From: Anaerolineae bacterium | GTDB lineage: Bacteria > Chloroflexota > Anaerolineae > Promineifilales > Promineifilaceae | Direction: 5' to 3' | DNA length: 64,000 nucleotides | NCBI GenBank assembly: GCA_020848035.1 | Contig: JADLAX010000093.1 | Span: 62,001-126,000 of the forward strand | Part shown: piece by piece, positions 1-8,268 of the stretch | Position numbering within the stretch: the stretch's first letter is position 1 | Layout: each line of letters begins with the position of its first letter | The notes under the pieces: generated by a model | What the model was told of the DNA's origin: nothing | What the model saw: the letters and a program-made list of their open reading frames with translations, nothing else | The model's database searches: none | Translations under genes and position numbers: made by a program

Positions 1-70
1 GCAGCTGCAAAGTATCCTCATCCAAACCAGTTAATGCCTGGCGAAAAACGGCCGTTGTTCCCGCGTCCAT
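1..70 (-). CDS. N-terminal fragment of an unidentified protein (partial, runs off window)
   Basis: An ATG at 70-68 on the minus strand opens a frame that stays open to the window edge, giving 23 residues beginning MDAGTTAVFRQALTGL. A weak purine-rich stretch (AAGG) lies upstream. Too little is present to assign a family. The Thr-Ala-Val near the start is encoded by a copy of the ACGGCCGT palindrome. It could be a real gene start or chance; the start spacing and the codon use like its neighbours make me lean to real. Confidence 0.5.
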   Translation of the reverse strand, partial: MDAGTTAVFRQALTGLDEDTLQL

Positions 71-121
71 AACAATACCTTACTCTGAAAGTAACTGGGG
101 CATCCTGTCATTGAATAATGA

Positions 122-175
122 GGTAATTGAGTAATTGGACTATTGGCGGAAAATTTACTGAATTACTGAATTACC
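122..175. repeat. AT-rich inverted repeat (GTAATTGAGTAATT family)
   Basis: Arms at 122-136 and 161-175 are 15 nt long with one mismatch and would form a hairpin just beyond the stop codon of the PolX gene. The same GTAATTGAGTAATT word recurs at 15682-15703, so this is a repeated intergenic element. It may act as a terminator for the minus-strand polX, although no good T-run follows. Confidence 0.6.
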
Positions 176-186
176 CTACTACTTAA

Positions 187-1917
187 TCACTTCCCCTTGT
201 TTGCCAAAAAGGCCAGCAATTTCTCTAGCGGCCAGGTGTTCACCACCTGATCCGGTGTGGCCCAGCCGCGCTGCGCCGTGGCCACGCCATAGTGCAGCAG
301 CTCAAAATGATCCACGTGATGGGCGTCGCAGTTAATGGCCAGGGTTGCCCCCAGTTCCACAGCACGGCGCACGTGGCTGTCGCGTAAATCCAACCGGTGT
401 GGGTTGGCGTTGATTTCCAGGATGGTGTGGGTGGCGACGGCCGTTTGCAGCACCACCTCCATGTCTAAATCCGCGCCCGGCCGGTCTGGCAGCAGCCGCC
501 CGGTGGGATGACCAATCATGTCTACGTGCGGATTTTCCAGCGCCATCATGATGCGCTTCATCACCTGCTCACGCGGCTGGTTCAGGCTCACGTGCAGGCT
601 GGCAATGACAAAATCAAGCCGGGCCAGCACCTCATCGTCAAAATCGAGCGAGCCATCAGCCTTAATTTCCATCTCCGTGCCGTGCAAAATGCGGAAATCC
701 GGCCCCATTTTTTCGTTGGCGGCGGCAATTTCTTCAGCTTGCTGCCACAAGCGCTCTGGCGTCAGGCCGTTGGCAATGCCCAAACTCTGCGAATGATCGC
801 TGATGACCATGTACTGCATGCCCCGCGCCTGGGCCGCCTGGGCCATCGCCAGTACGCTCATTTTGCCGTCGGACAAGGTGGTGTGCATGTGCAAATCGGA
901 CACAATTTGCTCAATTTGCACCAGGCTGGGCAGCTTCCCTCTTTGCGCCGCCTCAATCTCGCCGCGATCCTCACGCAGCGTGGGAATGATGTAGGGCAGG
1001 TTCAACACCCGGTACACCTCGGCCTCGCTGGCGCAGAGGATTTCGTCACCGCCGTCCATGGGGGTAAAGGCGTGTTCGTTTAAGCTCAGCCCTTGCTTGA
1101 GCGCCATTTCGCGCAGACGCACGTTGTGATCTTTACTGCCCGTAAAGTACGAGAGCAGCGTGCCCCACCGCTCCAGCGGCAGCACGCGTAAATCCACCTG
1201 CATGCCGTTGTGCAGCACCACACTGGATTTGGTCGGTCCGTGCCCAGACACTGACTCCACGCGGGGCATGTTGACAAAATAGTCCATGATCGGCGCGGCT
1301 TCACTGGCGGCCACCAGCAAATCCAGGTCGCCAATGCTTTCTTTCATGCGGCGGAGCGAACCGGCAACGGCCGTTTTTACCACCCCCGGCAGCTGCGCCA
1401 GCTCAGCTAAAATTTCCTGCGCCAGCGGCCACGCCTCGCCAATGGAGGTGCGATTGTCGCCATGCCGCGCCAGGGCGGCGATGGCCGCCACCAGCTTGGC
1501 CTCAGACTTGGCCCCCAGGCCAGGCAGATCGCGCAATTTGCCTTCTTGAGCGGCCGTATTCAGCTCTGCCAGTGTGGTGATGCCCAGCGTTTCATATACC
1601 TGCTTCACCCGCTTTGGCCCCAACCCGTCCACCTTAAGCATTTCCACCAGCGTCGGTGGAATTTCTATGGCCAGCTTTTCGTAGAACGCCAGTTTGCCGG
1701 TAGTCAGCATCTCCTCGATTTTCTCGGCCAGGGTTTTGCCAATGCCGGGAATATCGGTCAGCTCACCCGCCGCGTACACCTGGTTCACATCACGTCCCAG
1801 CTCCTGGATGGCTTCGCTGGCCTTGCGGTAAGACAAGACGCGGTGAATAATGTCCCCCCGAATAGAGAGCATATCAGCCACGTCGGCAAAAATTTTGGCA
1901 ACCTCACGATTATTCAT
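187..1917 (-). CDS. polX: DNA polymerase/3'-5' exonuclease PolX (pol beta family with PHP domain)
   Basis: A 576-residue protein of the bacterial PolX family, which fills short gaps in base-excision repair. The N-terminal 8-kDa-like region and helix-hairpin-helix motifs (DIPGIGKTLAEKI, VDGLGPKRVKQVY and DLPGLGAKSEAKL) lie in the first 180 residues. The nucleotidyltransferase palm carries GSLRRMKESIGDLDLLV with paired Asp metal ligands. The C-terminal PHP phosphoesterase begins SDLHMHTTLSDGK and contains further His/Asp ligands (ISDHSQS, IGHPTGR, CDAHH). The length matches the family (about 570). I chose the ATG at 1917 because the protein then begins MNNREVAKIF, where family members start; an in-frame extension to 2007 is not homologous-looking. 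It is transcribed divergently from the transporter gene at 2170. Confidence 0.95.
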   Translation of the reverse strand: MNNREVAKIFADVADMLSIRGDIIHRVLSYRKASEAIQELGRDVNQVYAAGELTDIPGIGKTLAEKIEEMLTTGKLAFYEKLAIEIPPTLVEMLKVDGLGPKRVKQVYETLGITTLAELNTAAQEGKLRDLPGLGAKSEAKLVAAIAALARHGDNRTSIGEAWPLAQEILAELAQLPGVVKTAVAGSLRRMKESIGDLDLLVAASEAAPIMDYFVNMPRVESVSGHGPTKSSVVLHNGMQVDLRVLPLERWGTLLSYFTGSKDHNVRLREMALKQGLSLNEHAFTPMDGGDEILCASEAEVYRVLNLPYIIPTLREDRGEIEAAQRGKLPSLVQIEQIVSDLHMHTTLSDGKMSVLAMAQAAQARGMQYMVISDHSQSLGIANGLTPERLWQQAEEIAAANEKMGPDFRILHGTEMEIKADGSLDFDDEVLARLDFVIASLHVSLNQPREQVMKRIMMALENPHVDMIGHPTGRLLPDRPGADLDMEVVLQTAVATHTILEINANPHRLDLRDSHVRRAVELGATLAINCDAHHVDHFELLHYGVATAQRGWATPDQVVNTWPLEKLLAFLANKGK

Positions 1918-2061
1918 GGCAGCGATTATAACAGCAGTAAGACAGTTCCAAAATGTTCCACCTATTGCCTCATCAACTGTCCAGGCAAACCTGACTCCAT
2001 ACGGCATAGTTGCTTATGCTGTCCCTTAAATGTCACTCAAAGATCCGCAAGATGAAGTTGT

Positions 2062-2090
2062 TTGTCAACTATTACAAGCCATGCTACCAT
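2062..2090 (+). promoter_or_regulatory. Putative sigma-70-type promoter for the peptide transporter operon
   Basis: A -35-like TTGTCA at 2062-2067 and a -10-like TACCAT at 2085-2090 are separated by 17 nt. They lie about 80 nt before the ATG of the solute-binding protein. The match is only moderate. Confidence 0.4.
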
Positions 2091-2169
2091 TAAGAAACTC
2101 ACTATCTACCTCTGCATTTGGCACACATTGCCGCATCATTATTTCAAATTCTCAATTAAGGAGGAGAAT

Positions 2170-3969
2170 ATGAAAAGCACCCAGAAGTGGTACATTTTAA
2201 CCGTTCTTTTCCTCGCCTTGAGTTTCTTTATCGTCGCCTGTGGCGGCGCTGCGGAAACAACGGACGAGGAACCAGCCGTCGACGACACGGTCGCCACCGA
2301 TGACGCCGACACCACCGCAGAAGAACCTGCTGAAGAAGAAGCGCCCGCCGAAGAGGCCCCAGCTGAAGAAGAAGCCCCAGCTGAGGAAGAAGCGCCTGCT
2401 GAAGAAGCGGCCGCTTTTGAGCCCATGTCGGTCGCTGCTGAAAACTGCGATTACGGCGGGAAGATCAGCTCCATCGAAGCCACTGGCCAGTATGAAGTTG
2501 TCTTCAACCTGTGCAAGCCCGACCCGGCTTTCCTGGCCAAAATCGCCTTCACGCCGTTTGGCATTCAGCCGTCTGAGTGGATTGCCGAAACTGGCGGCAC
2601 CGGCGAGATCTTGGAACATCCCATTGGCACCGGCCCCTACATGCTCGATGAATGGGTCCGTGGCGATTCCGTCATCTTCAAGCGTTTTGATGGATATTGG
2701 GGCGAACCGGCCATTGCGGAAACGGCCGTACTCCGTTGGAGCACCGAAGGTGCTGCTCGTCTGCTGGAGCTGCAAGCTGGCACGGTCGACATGATCACCA
2801 ACGTCAGCCCCGACGACTTTGAAGCCGTCGAAGCCAACCCGGATTTGCAGCTGCTGCCCAGCGCCAACCCGAACGTTCTTTACCTGGGCATGACCAACAC
2901 CTTCGCGCCGTTCGACAACGTGCAGGTGCGTCAAGCCATCGCGATGGGTATTGATCGTCAGCGCATCGTAGACAACTTCTATCCGCAAGGCTCCACCGTA
3001 GCCGACTACTTCACCCCCTGCTCTATCCCCAATGGCTGTGCCGGCGATGCCTGGTACGACTTTGATCCAGAAGCTGCCCGCGCCCTGTTGGCCGAAGCTG
3101 GGTTCCCGGACGGGTTTGAAACCGCCATTTACTACCGCGACGTTTTCCGCGGCTACCTGCCAGAACCGGGCCTGGTGGCTGTAGAATTCCAAACCCAACT
3201 GCGTGAGAACCTGGGCATTGAAGCTGAGGTTATCGTGATGGAATCTGGCGCGTTTATTGACGACTCGTCAAACGGCCGTCTCGATGGTTTCTACCTGTTG
3301 GGCTGGGGTGCTGACTACCCGCACGTCACCAACTTCCTGGACTTCCACTTCAGTGCCGAGAACCCGCAGTTTGGTAATCCGCACCCGGAAATCTTTGAAA
3401 AACTGCAGGAAGCTTCCACCATTGCTGATCTGGCCGTCGCTGAGCCGCTCTACGTAGAAGCCAACAACGCCATCCGCGAACTGGTGCCCATGGTGCCGAT
3501 CGCACACGGTGCTTCCGCTGATGCCGCGCTGGCCACTTTGACCAACGCGTACACCCCGCCGTTTGGGGCGACCAACTTTGCCTTGCTTGATCCGGGCAAG
3601 GACACGCTGGTCTACATGCAAAATGCGGAACCGATCAGCCTCTACTGCTCCGATGAAACCGATGGTGAATCATTACGGCCGTGTCAGCAGGTTGTCGAAA
3701 CCCTGTATGATTACATGATCGACTCCGGCGACACCGTTCCGGCGCTGGCCACCTCTTGTACTGGCAACGAAGACTCCACCGTCTGGACCTGTACGCTGCG
3801 TGAAGGCGTTACCTTCCACGATGGCTCCAGCTTCGACGCCAATGACGTGGTTGCCTCCTGGGCCGCTGGTATCGACGCGGCCAACCCGTACCATGTGGGT
3901 AACACGGGTGCTTTCGAGTACTACTCCTACCTCTGGGACGGCTTGATGAACCAGCCGCCAGCAGAATAG
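2170..3969 (+). CDS. ABC transporter family-5 solute-binding lipoprotein, circularly permuted
   Basis: A 599-residue extracytoplasmic binding protein of the oligopeptide/dipeptide (SBP_bac_5) family. The start at 2170 follows a strong AAGGAGGAG site. The signal peptide ends in a lipobox with Cys24 (FIVAC), followed by an acidic Glu/Ala/Pro linker to about residue 85. The domain order is unusual. After the linker it begins with what is normally the middle of the family (VVFNLCKPDPAFLAKI, then PIGTGPYMLDEW, then VRQAIAMGIDRQRIVDNF) and runs through the usual C-terminal lobe. Only then, from about residue 475, does the normally N-terminal piece appear (VVETLYDYMI..., LREGVTFHDGSSFDANDVV). The end joins logically back to the beginning, as expected of a circular permutation. 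Ligand specificity cannot be read. Followed by the two permeases at 4119 and 5221. Confidence 0.9.
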   Translation: MKSTQKWYILTVLFLALSFFIVACGGAAETTDEEPAVDDTVATDDADTTAEEPAEEEAPAEEAPAEEEAPAEEEAPAEEAAAFEPMSVAAENCDYGGKISSIEATGQYEVVFNLCKPDPAFLAKIAFTPFGIQPSEWIAETGGTGEILEHPIGTGPYMLDEWVRGDSVIFKRFDGYWGEPAIAETAVLRWSTEGAARLLELQAGTVDMITNVSPDDFEAVEANPDLQLLPSANPNVLYLGMTNTFAPFDNVQVRQAIAMGIDRQRIVDNFYPQGSTVADYFTPCSIPNGCAGDAWYDFDPEAARALLAEAGFPDGFETAIYYRDVFRGYLPEPGLVAVEFQTQLRENLGIEAEVIVMESGAFIDDSSNGRLDGFYLLGWGADYPHVTNFLDFHFSAENPQFGNPHPEIFEKLQEASTIADLAVAEPLYVEANNAIRELVPMVPIAHGASADAALATLTNAYTPPFGATNFALLDPGKDTLVYMQNAEPISLYCSDETDGESLRPCQQVVETLYDYMIDSGDTVPALATSCTGNEDSTVWTCTLREGVTFHDGSSFDANDVVASWAAGIDAANPYHVGNTGAFEYYSYLWDGLMNQPPAE

Positions 3970-3999
3970 TGAGTTTGCTGCACCATCAAGGTTAAATGA

Positions 4000-4033
4000 T
4001 GAGTAACGTCTGGTACCAAACGGCGTTACTCAT
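4000..4033. repeat. Inverted repeat after the solute-binding protein gene
   Basis: ATGAGTAACG at about 4000 is matched by CGTTACTCAT at 4024-4033, forming a hairpin with a short loop. It sits between the binding-protein gene and a second, terminator-like hairpin, so the pair may reduce read-through into the permease genes or protect the upstream transcript end. Confidence 0.55.
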
Positions 4034-4038
4034 TTCCC

Positions 4039-4101
4039 AAAAAATAAGCGGGATGGCTTCTACAGCACTGCTCTTGAAGTCATCCCGTCTTCTTATTTTT
4101 T
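4039..4101 (+). terminator. Intrinsic terminator/attenuator between binding protein and permeases
   Basis: AAAAAATAAG and CGGGATG on the left pair with CATCCCG and CTTATTTTTT on the right, with a T-run at the 3' side. Such a hairpin between the binding-protein gene and the permease genes would allow a high binding-protein to permease ratio, a common arrangement in ABC importers. Confidence 0.7.
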
Positions 4102-4118
4102 CCAAGTGAGAGACGTCA

Positions 4119-5198
4119 ATGGTTCAATATGCCACCCGCCGACTCCTGTTAATCATTCCCGTTCTTTTCATCATCCTGGTAGTTGTATTTGCCCTCGCCC
4201 GCTCCATCCCTGGGGATCCCTGCCGGTCGATTTTGGGCGAAAAGGCCAGTGTCGAAACGTGTGAACGTTTCGCCCGTGACCATGGCCTGGACAAACCTAT
4301 CCCAGTGCAGTTTGGCATCTACATGGGTAAAGTGCTGCAGGGCGATCTGGGCACCTCGATTCGATTCGGCCGTCCGATTACGCAAATTCTGGTTGAACGC
4401 CTGCCGATGACCAACGAACTGGGCATCTCAGCGATGATTTTGGCGCTGGTAGTGGGCATTCCGGCGGGCATTATTTCGGCCGTACGGCGCAACTCAGTTG
4501 TGGATGTCGTGACGATGGTGGGAGCCAACATTGGCGTCTCCATCCCCGTCTTTTTTCTTGGCCTGCTCCTCATTTACCTGTTTGCCGTTGTCCTTAAGGA
4601 CACCCCATTTGCCCTGCCCCCCTCAGGTCGGCTCTCCCCTGGCGTTTCGCCTGATCCATTTTACCTGCTGTGGGAATGGCAGGCGGAAGAAGGCAGTCTT
4701 AAATACCTGCTATACGAATTCATTTCCAATCATTACGTGTTCAACGCTTTCATTACGGCCGATTGGGAGGTATTCTGGGACGCGCTGAAACACCTGATCC
4801 TACCGTCACTGGCGCTGAGCACCATCCCGATGTCGATCATTGCCCGCATGACCCGCTCTAGCATGTTGGAAACGCTGGGCCAGGACTACGTACGGACCGC
4901 CAGAGCCAAAGGGCTGCCCAGCCGCGTTGTTGTGTTAAAACACGCCCTGCGTAACGCGCTGCTGCCTGTCGTAACCATAGCTGGCTTGCAGCTGGCGGGC
5001 ATTTTGGGCGGTGCCGTTCTTACAGAAACCATTTTTGCTTTGCCGGGGGTCGGTCTGAGTGTTTTTGAGGCCATCACCGCCAGGGATTTCCCCATTATTC
5101 AGGGATTTGTGGTTGTTATCGCCTTTATCTACGTTTTCCTGAATCTGGTTGTGGATATCTCCTATGCCATCCTGGATCCCAGGATTCGTCTAGACTAA
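4119..5198 (+). CDS. Peptide/nickel ABC transporter permease, DppB type
   Basis: A 359-residue inner-membrane permease of the DppB/OppB family. It starts with a membrane segment (RRLLLIIPVLFIILVVVFAL) followed by the family motif SIPGDP. About six membrane spans follow, and the cytoplasmic EAA loop is clear near residues 265-300 (RTARAKGLPSRVVVLKHALRN). A periplasmic insert at about 165-215 is longer than in E. coli DppB. It is the first permease of the heterodimer; the second lies 22 nt downstream. No ATP-binding subunits (DppD/DppF) are present in the window, so the transporter must borrow them from elsewhere. The start at 4119 has only a weak upstream GTGAGAG. Confidence 0.93.
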   Translation: MVQYATRRLLLIIPVLFIILVVVFALARSIPGDPCRSILGEKASVETCERFARDHGLDKPIPVQFGIYMGKVLQGDLGTSIRFGRPITQILVERLPMTNELGISAMILALVVGIPAGIISAVRRNSVVDVVTMVGANIGVSIPVFFLGLLLIYLFAVVLKDTPFALPPSGRLSPGVSPDPFYLLWEWQAEEGSLKYLLYEFISNHYVFNAFITADWEVFWDALKHLILPSLALSTIPMSIIARMTRSSMLETLGQDYVRTARAKGLPSRVVVLKHALRNALLPVVTIAGLQLAGILGGAVLTETIFALPGVGLSVFEAITARDFPIIQGFVVVIAFIYVFLNLVVDISYAILDPRIRLD

Positions 5199-5220
5199 CA
5201 ACACAAACAATAGGACACGC

Positions 5221-6177
5221 ATGACCTCTGTAGCCCAACTTCCAGATGACAATATTGCCAATATTCGCGACTATCGCTCTAACAGTCTGTGGCGGCTGAC
5301 GCTGCGGCGCATTCTCCGCCAGCGATCGGCCGTTGTGGGGCTGAGTATTTTGTCGGTTCTGCTGATATTGGCCATCTTTGCCCCTGTCATTGCGCCTTAC
5401 GATCCCACCCAAGATTTCATTGGGGAGGAAGGCGTGCGTCGCCGTGACCCACCTTGCATTCATCTTTTGGGCTGCCCAGAGGAGCAGCCCCAATTTTTGC
5501 TTGGGCTGGATGGCAACGCCCGTGACGTATTTACCCGGATTTTGTACGGCACACGCGTCTCTTTGCGCATCGGCTTTACCGTTATCGGCATCGCCATTCT
5601 TTCTGGTACCGTGCTGGGTGCGATTGCGGGTTATACCGGCGGTTGGATCGACAACCTAATCATGCGCATTATGGACATTGTGCTGGCTTTCCCATTTTTC
5701 CTGCTGGCTATTGCCCTGGTGTTTGTGCTGGGGCCAAGTTTAACCAACGCCATGCTGGCCATAGCCATTGTGAGCATCCCTTCTTATGCGCGTGTCATTC
5801 GCGCCACGGTTTTGTCGGTGCGGGAGGCGGATTATGTGGAAGCATCCCGCGCTTTGGGGGCCAGCCATTTGCAGATTTTGTTCGGCCGTATTTTGCCCAA
5901 TGCCCTGCCGCCGCTGATTGTATTGGGTACATTGGGCATTGCGACAGCCATTTTGGATACGGCCGCTCTCTCCTTCCTCGGTTTGGGCGCCCAACCACCA
6001 ACACCCGAATGGGGTACGATGCTGGGTTCTGAACGCAACCAGATTTTTAGCGCCCCGCATCTGGTGTTTGTGCCGGGCGTGGCCATCTCCATCACGGTGC
6101 TGGCATTTAATCTGCTGGGTGATGGTTTGCGCGATGCGTTGGACCCACGCCTGGTAAATGTAGGCAAGGGAAGCTAA
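5221..6177 (+). CDS. Peptide/nickel ABC transporter permease, DppC type
   Basis: A 318-residue permease of the DppC/OppC family and partner of the upstream DppB-like protein. The N-terminal cytoplasmic part carries the RLTLRRILRQRSAVVGLSIL segment entering membrane span 1. The EAA loop lies near residues 195-225 (YVEASRALGASHLQILFGRI), followed by ILPNALPPLIVLGTLGIATA and the typical LSFLGLGAQPPTPEWG motif. The periplasmic stretch at about 65-95 contains an insert (DPPCIHLLGCPEE) with two Cys that may form a disulfide. An AGGA site precedes the ATG. The gene ends 5 nt before a perfect 28-bp palindrome. Confidence 0.93.
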   Translation: MTSVAQLPDDNIANIRDYRSNSLWRLTLRRILRQRSAVVGLSILSVLLILAIFAPVIAPYDPTQDFIGEEGVRRRDPPCIHLLGCPEEQPQFLLGLDGNARDVFTRILYGTRVSLRIGFTVIGIAILSGTVLGAIAGYTGGWIDNLIMRIMDIVLAFPFFLLAIALVFVLGPSLTNAMLAIAIVSIPSYARVIRATVLSVREADYVEASRALGASHLQILFGRILPNALPPLIVLGTLGIATAILDTAALSFLGLGAQPPTPEWGTMLGSERNQIFSAPHLVFVPGVAISITVLAFNLLGDGLRDALDPRLVNVGKGS

Positions 6178-6182
6178 CAGTT

Positions 6183-6210
6183 GGGGCAGGAAACGGCCGT
6201 TTCCTGCCCC
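6183..6210 (+). terminator. Perfect 28-bp palindrome centred on ACGGCCGT, likely terminator of the transporter operon
   Basis: Positions 6183-6210 are a perfect palindrome: a GGGGCAGGAA arm, the ACGGCCGT core, and a TTCCTGCCCC arm. It begins 5 nt after the permease stop codon. The following DNA is only moderately T-rich (actttctcct), so it may be a stabilising 3' hairpin as much as a terminator. Confidence 0.7.
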
Positions 6211-6297
6211 ACTTTCTCCTCTATCACCACACCCTCTGAGTAGTACCTTTGTCTGAATCCCCTTCGAAAAACCTTGTCCAACGTGACATAAATTTTG

Positions 6298-6325
6298 TTG
6301 ACTTTACTTAATGTAAAGCTATAAT
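6298..6325 (+). promoter_or_regulatory. Promoter giving a near-leaderless transcript, with overlapping dyad
   Basis: TTGACT at 6298-6303 and a perfect TATAAT at 6320-6325 are 16 nt apart. The ATG at 6335 lies about where transcription should start, implying a leaderless or almost leaderless mRNA unless the internal ATG at 6353 is used. The spacer holds the dyad TTTAC-N5-GTAAA, a possible operator. Confidence 0.65.
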
Positions 6326-6334
6326 GTTGTTATT

Positions 6335-7618
6335 ATGTCTCCTTACCTCAGGATGGTGCAATGGTTGCCAGACTGGTTTCGTATCTGGATTCAGAGTCAG
6401 GTCTTACCAGCACTGGGATTGCAACCGCAAATCATCGCCACCAGCCTGCTAAGAGGCATATTTGATTCGTTTCTGTTTATGGTACTGGCAACAGGCCTTT
6501 TAACTGGTGGTCGCTATTACTTAGAAGGCCAATATGCATTGTCCAGCTCAATCCAAGAAACAGTCATCAAATGGGCACCTGTAGCTGATCATATTGCCCG
6601 TGAAGCCGACATTCCGCGTGAAGTGCCTTTGGTGCTGTGGTTCAAAGAAAACAGCATGCAGGCCAGGAATCCTGAGAACTGTACTGGTATTATTGGAGCC
6701 TACGATTTAGTACGGTCAGGAGAACATCCTTGTTTTACGCCGGGACCAATATCTGACCTGGAAGTAAGCGAACAACTGGCAATTGCCGCTGTAGAATTCA
6801 AAGTACGCTGCCCGGAGATCACCTACTTCACGCAGGATCCGGAAACAATTAAGCGGTGTTATTTTGCTTACAACGCGGGCACGGGTGCAGCAAACCGCCT
6901 GAGCGCTGACGAATCAGCTTATGTTATGAACAACTACAACGAGAAATACGCCAACATGATTTATTCCGATATTGAGTTGGGCACCGTTCAGGTAACCGCC
7001 TTGGGTGCGTGGCCCACTCATTTGGCATTTCAAAGTCTAATCGTTGGGCAGTTGGATGTGGAAGATCGGCCGTTGTCTCTGTCGATCCTTAACATTAGCA
7101 CCCAGGTTTATGATTTAGGCACCCAGGTCTGGCATGAATGGCTGGGCGAGACGGTGGGCACAAGCGAAATAATGGCCCTGCCCAACGGCCGTACCCTCGA
7201 TAGTGCCGCTTGCCTGGGAGAACCACACAAATTGGGCCGGTTCAGCCTGCGCCCCCGCCTGAATCCCGTATCGGAATCGCCCATTTTGACGCAAGACCTT
7301 CACGGCTGCAGTTACAGCTTGCCTGGCTTAGACATCTCCAGCAACAACCGCTCTGCGGTGCTGCAAGCGCCTATGCCGGGAGAGGTCACTACATACACCG
7401 ATCAATGGTATAACAGCACAATTCGTATTGAAAATGATGAATGGATTGTCTGGCTGCTGCATCCGCGTTCGTACTTTGTTGAGGAAGGTACGGTATCGCG
7501 GGGCCAGGCGGTGGGCGTGATGGGTGCCGTGGGTTACGCCACCGGACCACACGTTCATTACACCATTTACGATAAGGTTAACGAAGTTTTTGTTGATCCT
7601 GCCGCATTTTTGCCCTAA
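6335..7618 (+). CDS. Envelope protein with lytic-transglycosylase-like and degenerate M23-like domains
   Basis: A 427-residue protein. A membrane segment at about residues 43-62 would anchor it. Residues 80-215 resemble a lysozyme-like transglycosylase fold: a helical start with PLVLWFKENSMQ, where the Glu is placed like the catalytic one, and later CYFAYNAGTGAANRL. Residues about 335-427 resemble an M23/LytM beta domain (QAPMPGEVTTYTD, then GPHVHYTIYD). The final HxH is kept, but I cannot find the first zinc-binding HxxxD, so the M23 part may bind rather than cut peptidoglycan. The combination suggests a wall-remodelling or wall-binding protein. The internal ATG at 6353 is an alternative start. 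Confidence 0.75.
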   Translation: MSPYLRMVQWLPDWFRIWIQSQVLPALGLQPQIIATSLLRGIFDSFLFMVLATGLLTGGRYYLEGQYALSSSIQETVIKWAPVADHIAREADIPREVPLVLWFKENSMQARNPENCTGIIGAYDLVRSGEHPCFTPGPISDLEVSEQLAIAAVEFKVRCPEITYFTQDPETIKRCYFAYNAGTGAANRLSADESAYVMNNYNEKYANMIYSDIELGTVQVTALGAWPTHLAFQSLIVGQLDVEDRPLSLSILNISTQVYDLGTQVWHEWLGETVGTSEIMALPNGRTLDSAACLGEPHKLGRFSLRPRLNPVSESPILTQDLHGCSYSLPGLDISSNNRSAVLQAPMPGEVTTYTDQWYNSTIRIENDEWIVWLLHPRSYFVEEGTVSRGQAVGVMGAVGYATGPHVHYTIYDKVNEVFVDPAAFLP

Positions 7619-7701
7619 ACGCCCACAGTGGAAAACGGCCGTGCGGTAGCCATACCCTAATTACAATCATTCTAGCAAGACAAAGCAGAAAGGAGTAGAA
7701 G

Positions 7702-8250
7702 ATGGATTTTCTGGAGCTTTTAAAGTTTGCCCCCCTGATCTTGGGGTTTGCCTTCATTGCCTTTTTACTATTTCGCAAAGACCCCATCAATTCTTTCAAC
7801 CTGGGCAAACTCGTCACCTATTTTATTGGCGTGCTCATCACGTTTTTTGTGGTCGGCTGGTTTGTTGATTCCTTTGTTTTTTCCTGGGCCAATGAACGCC
7901 TGGAAAATGCGGATTCCTCGGTAGAATTCCTGGAGTTCAAAGACCGCAGCGAGCGCATCATCGACAATTCATTTAACGATGAGGGTACCAGCCAGACAAC
8001 CGTCTTGCAGCCCCAGCCCACCGCCCCCATCACCAATGTTATCGTCGTTACGGCCACCCCCACTTCAAGCGATCCCCTTATTCGACCAGAGTCTGGACCC
8101 TCGCAATATACGGTCGTTTCAGGCGACACGCTTTTTGGCATAGCCCAGCGATATAACACCACGGTGAACGACATCATGGTGGTAAACGGACTGACATCCC
8201 ACACCATCATGCCAGGGCAAGTGCTAAACATTCCAGCGCCAGGCAAATAA
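7702..8250 (+). CDS. Membrane-anchored LysM-domain protein
   Basis: A 182-residue protein starting after a clear AAAGGAG site. Two hydrophobic segments lie near residues 8-24 and 36-58, followed by a charged stretch and a Thr/Pro-rich linker. The C-terminal LysM domain occupies about residues 133-180 (YTVVSGDTLFGIAQRYN ... IMPGQVLNIP) and binds N-acetylglucosamine-containing glycans such as peptidoglycan. It follows the transglycosylase/M23-like gene in the same direction, consistent with an envelope-maintenance group. No catalytic domain is present. Confidence 0.85.
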   Translation: MDFLELLKFAPLILGFAFIAFLLFRKDPINSFNLGKLVTYFIGVLITFFVVGWFVDSFVFSWANERLENADSSVEFLEFKDRSERIIDNSFNDEGTSQTTVLQPQPTAPITNVIVVTATPTSSDPLIRPESGPSQYTVVSGDTLFGIAQRYNTTVNDIMVVNGLTSHTIMPGQVLNIPAPGK

Positions 8251-8268
8251 GTTCGCCACAAGCAACTG

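Noticed and set aside
2197..3198. Long open frame on the minus strand opposite the solute-binding protein
   Set aside because: No ribosome site, no recognisable domain, and it is explained as a shadow of the GC-rich codons of the real gene.
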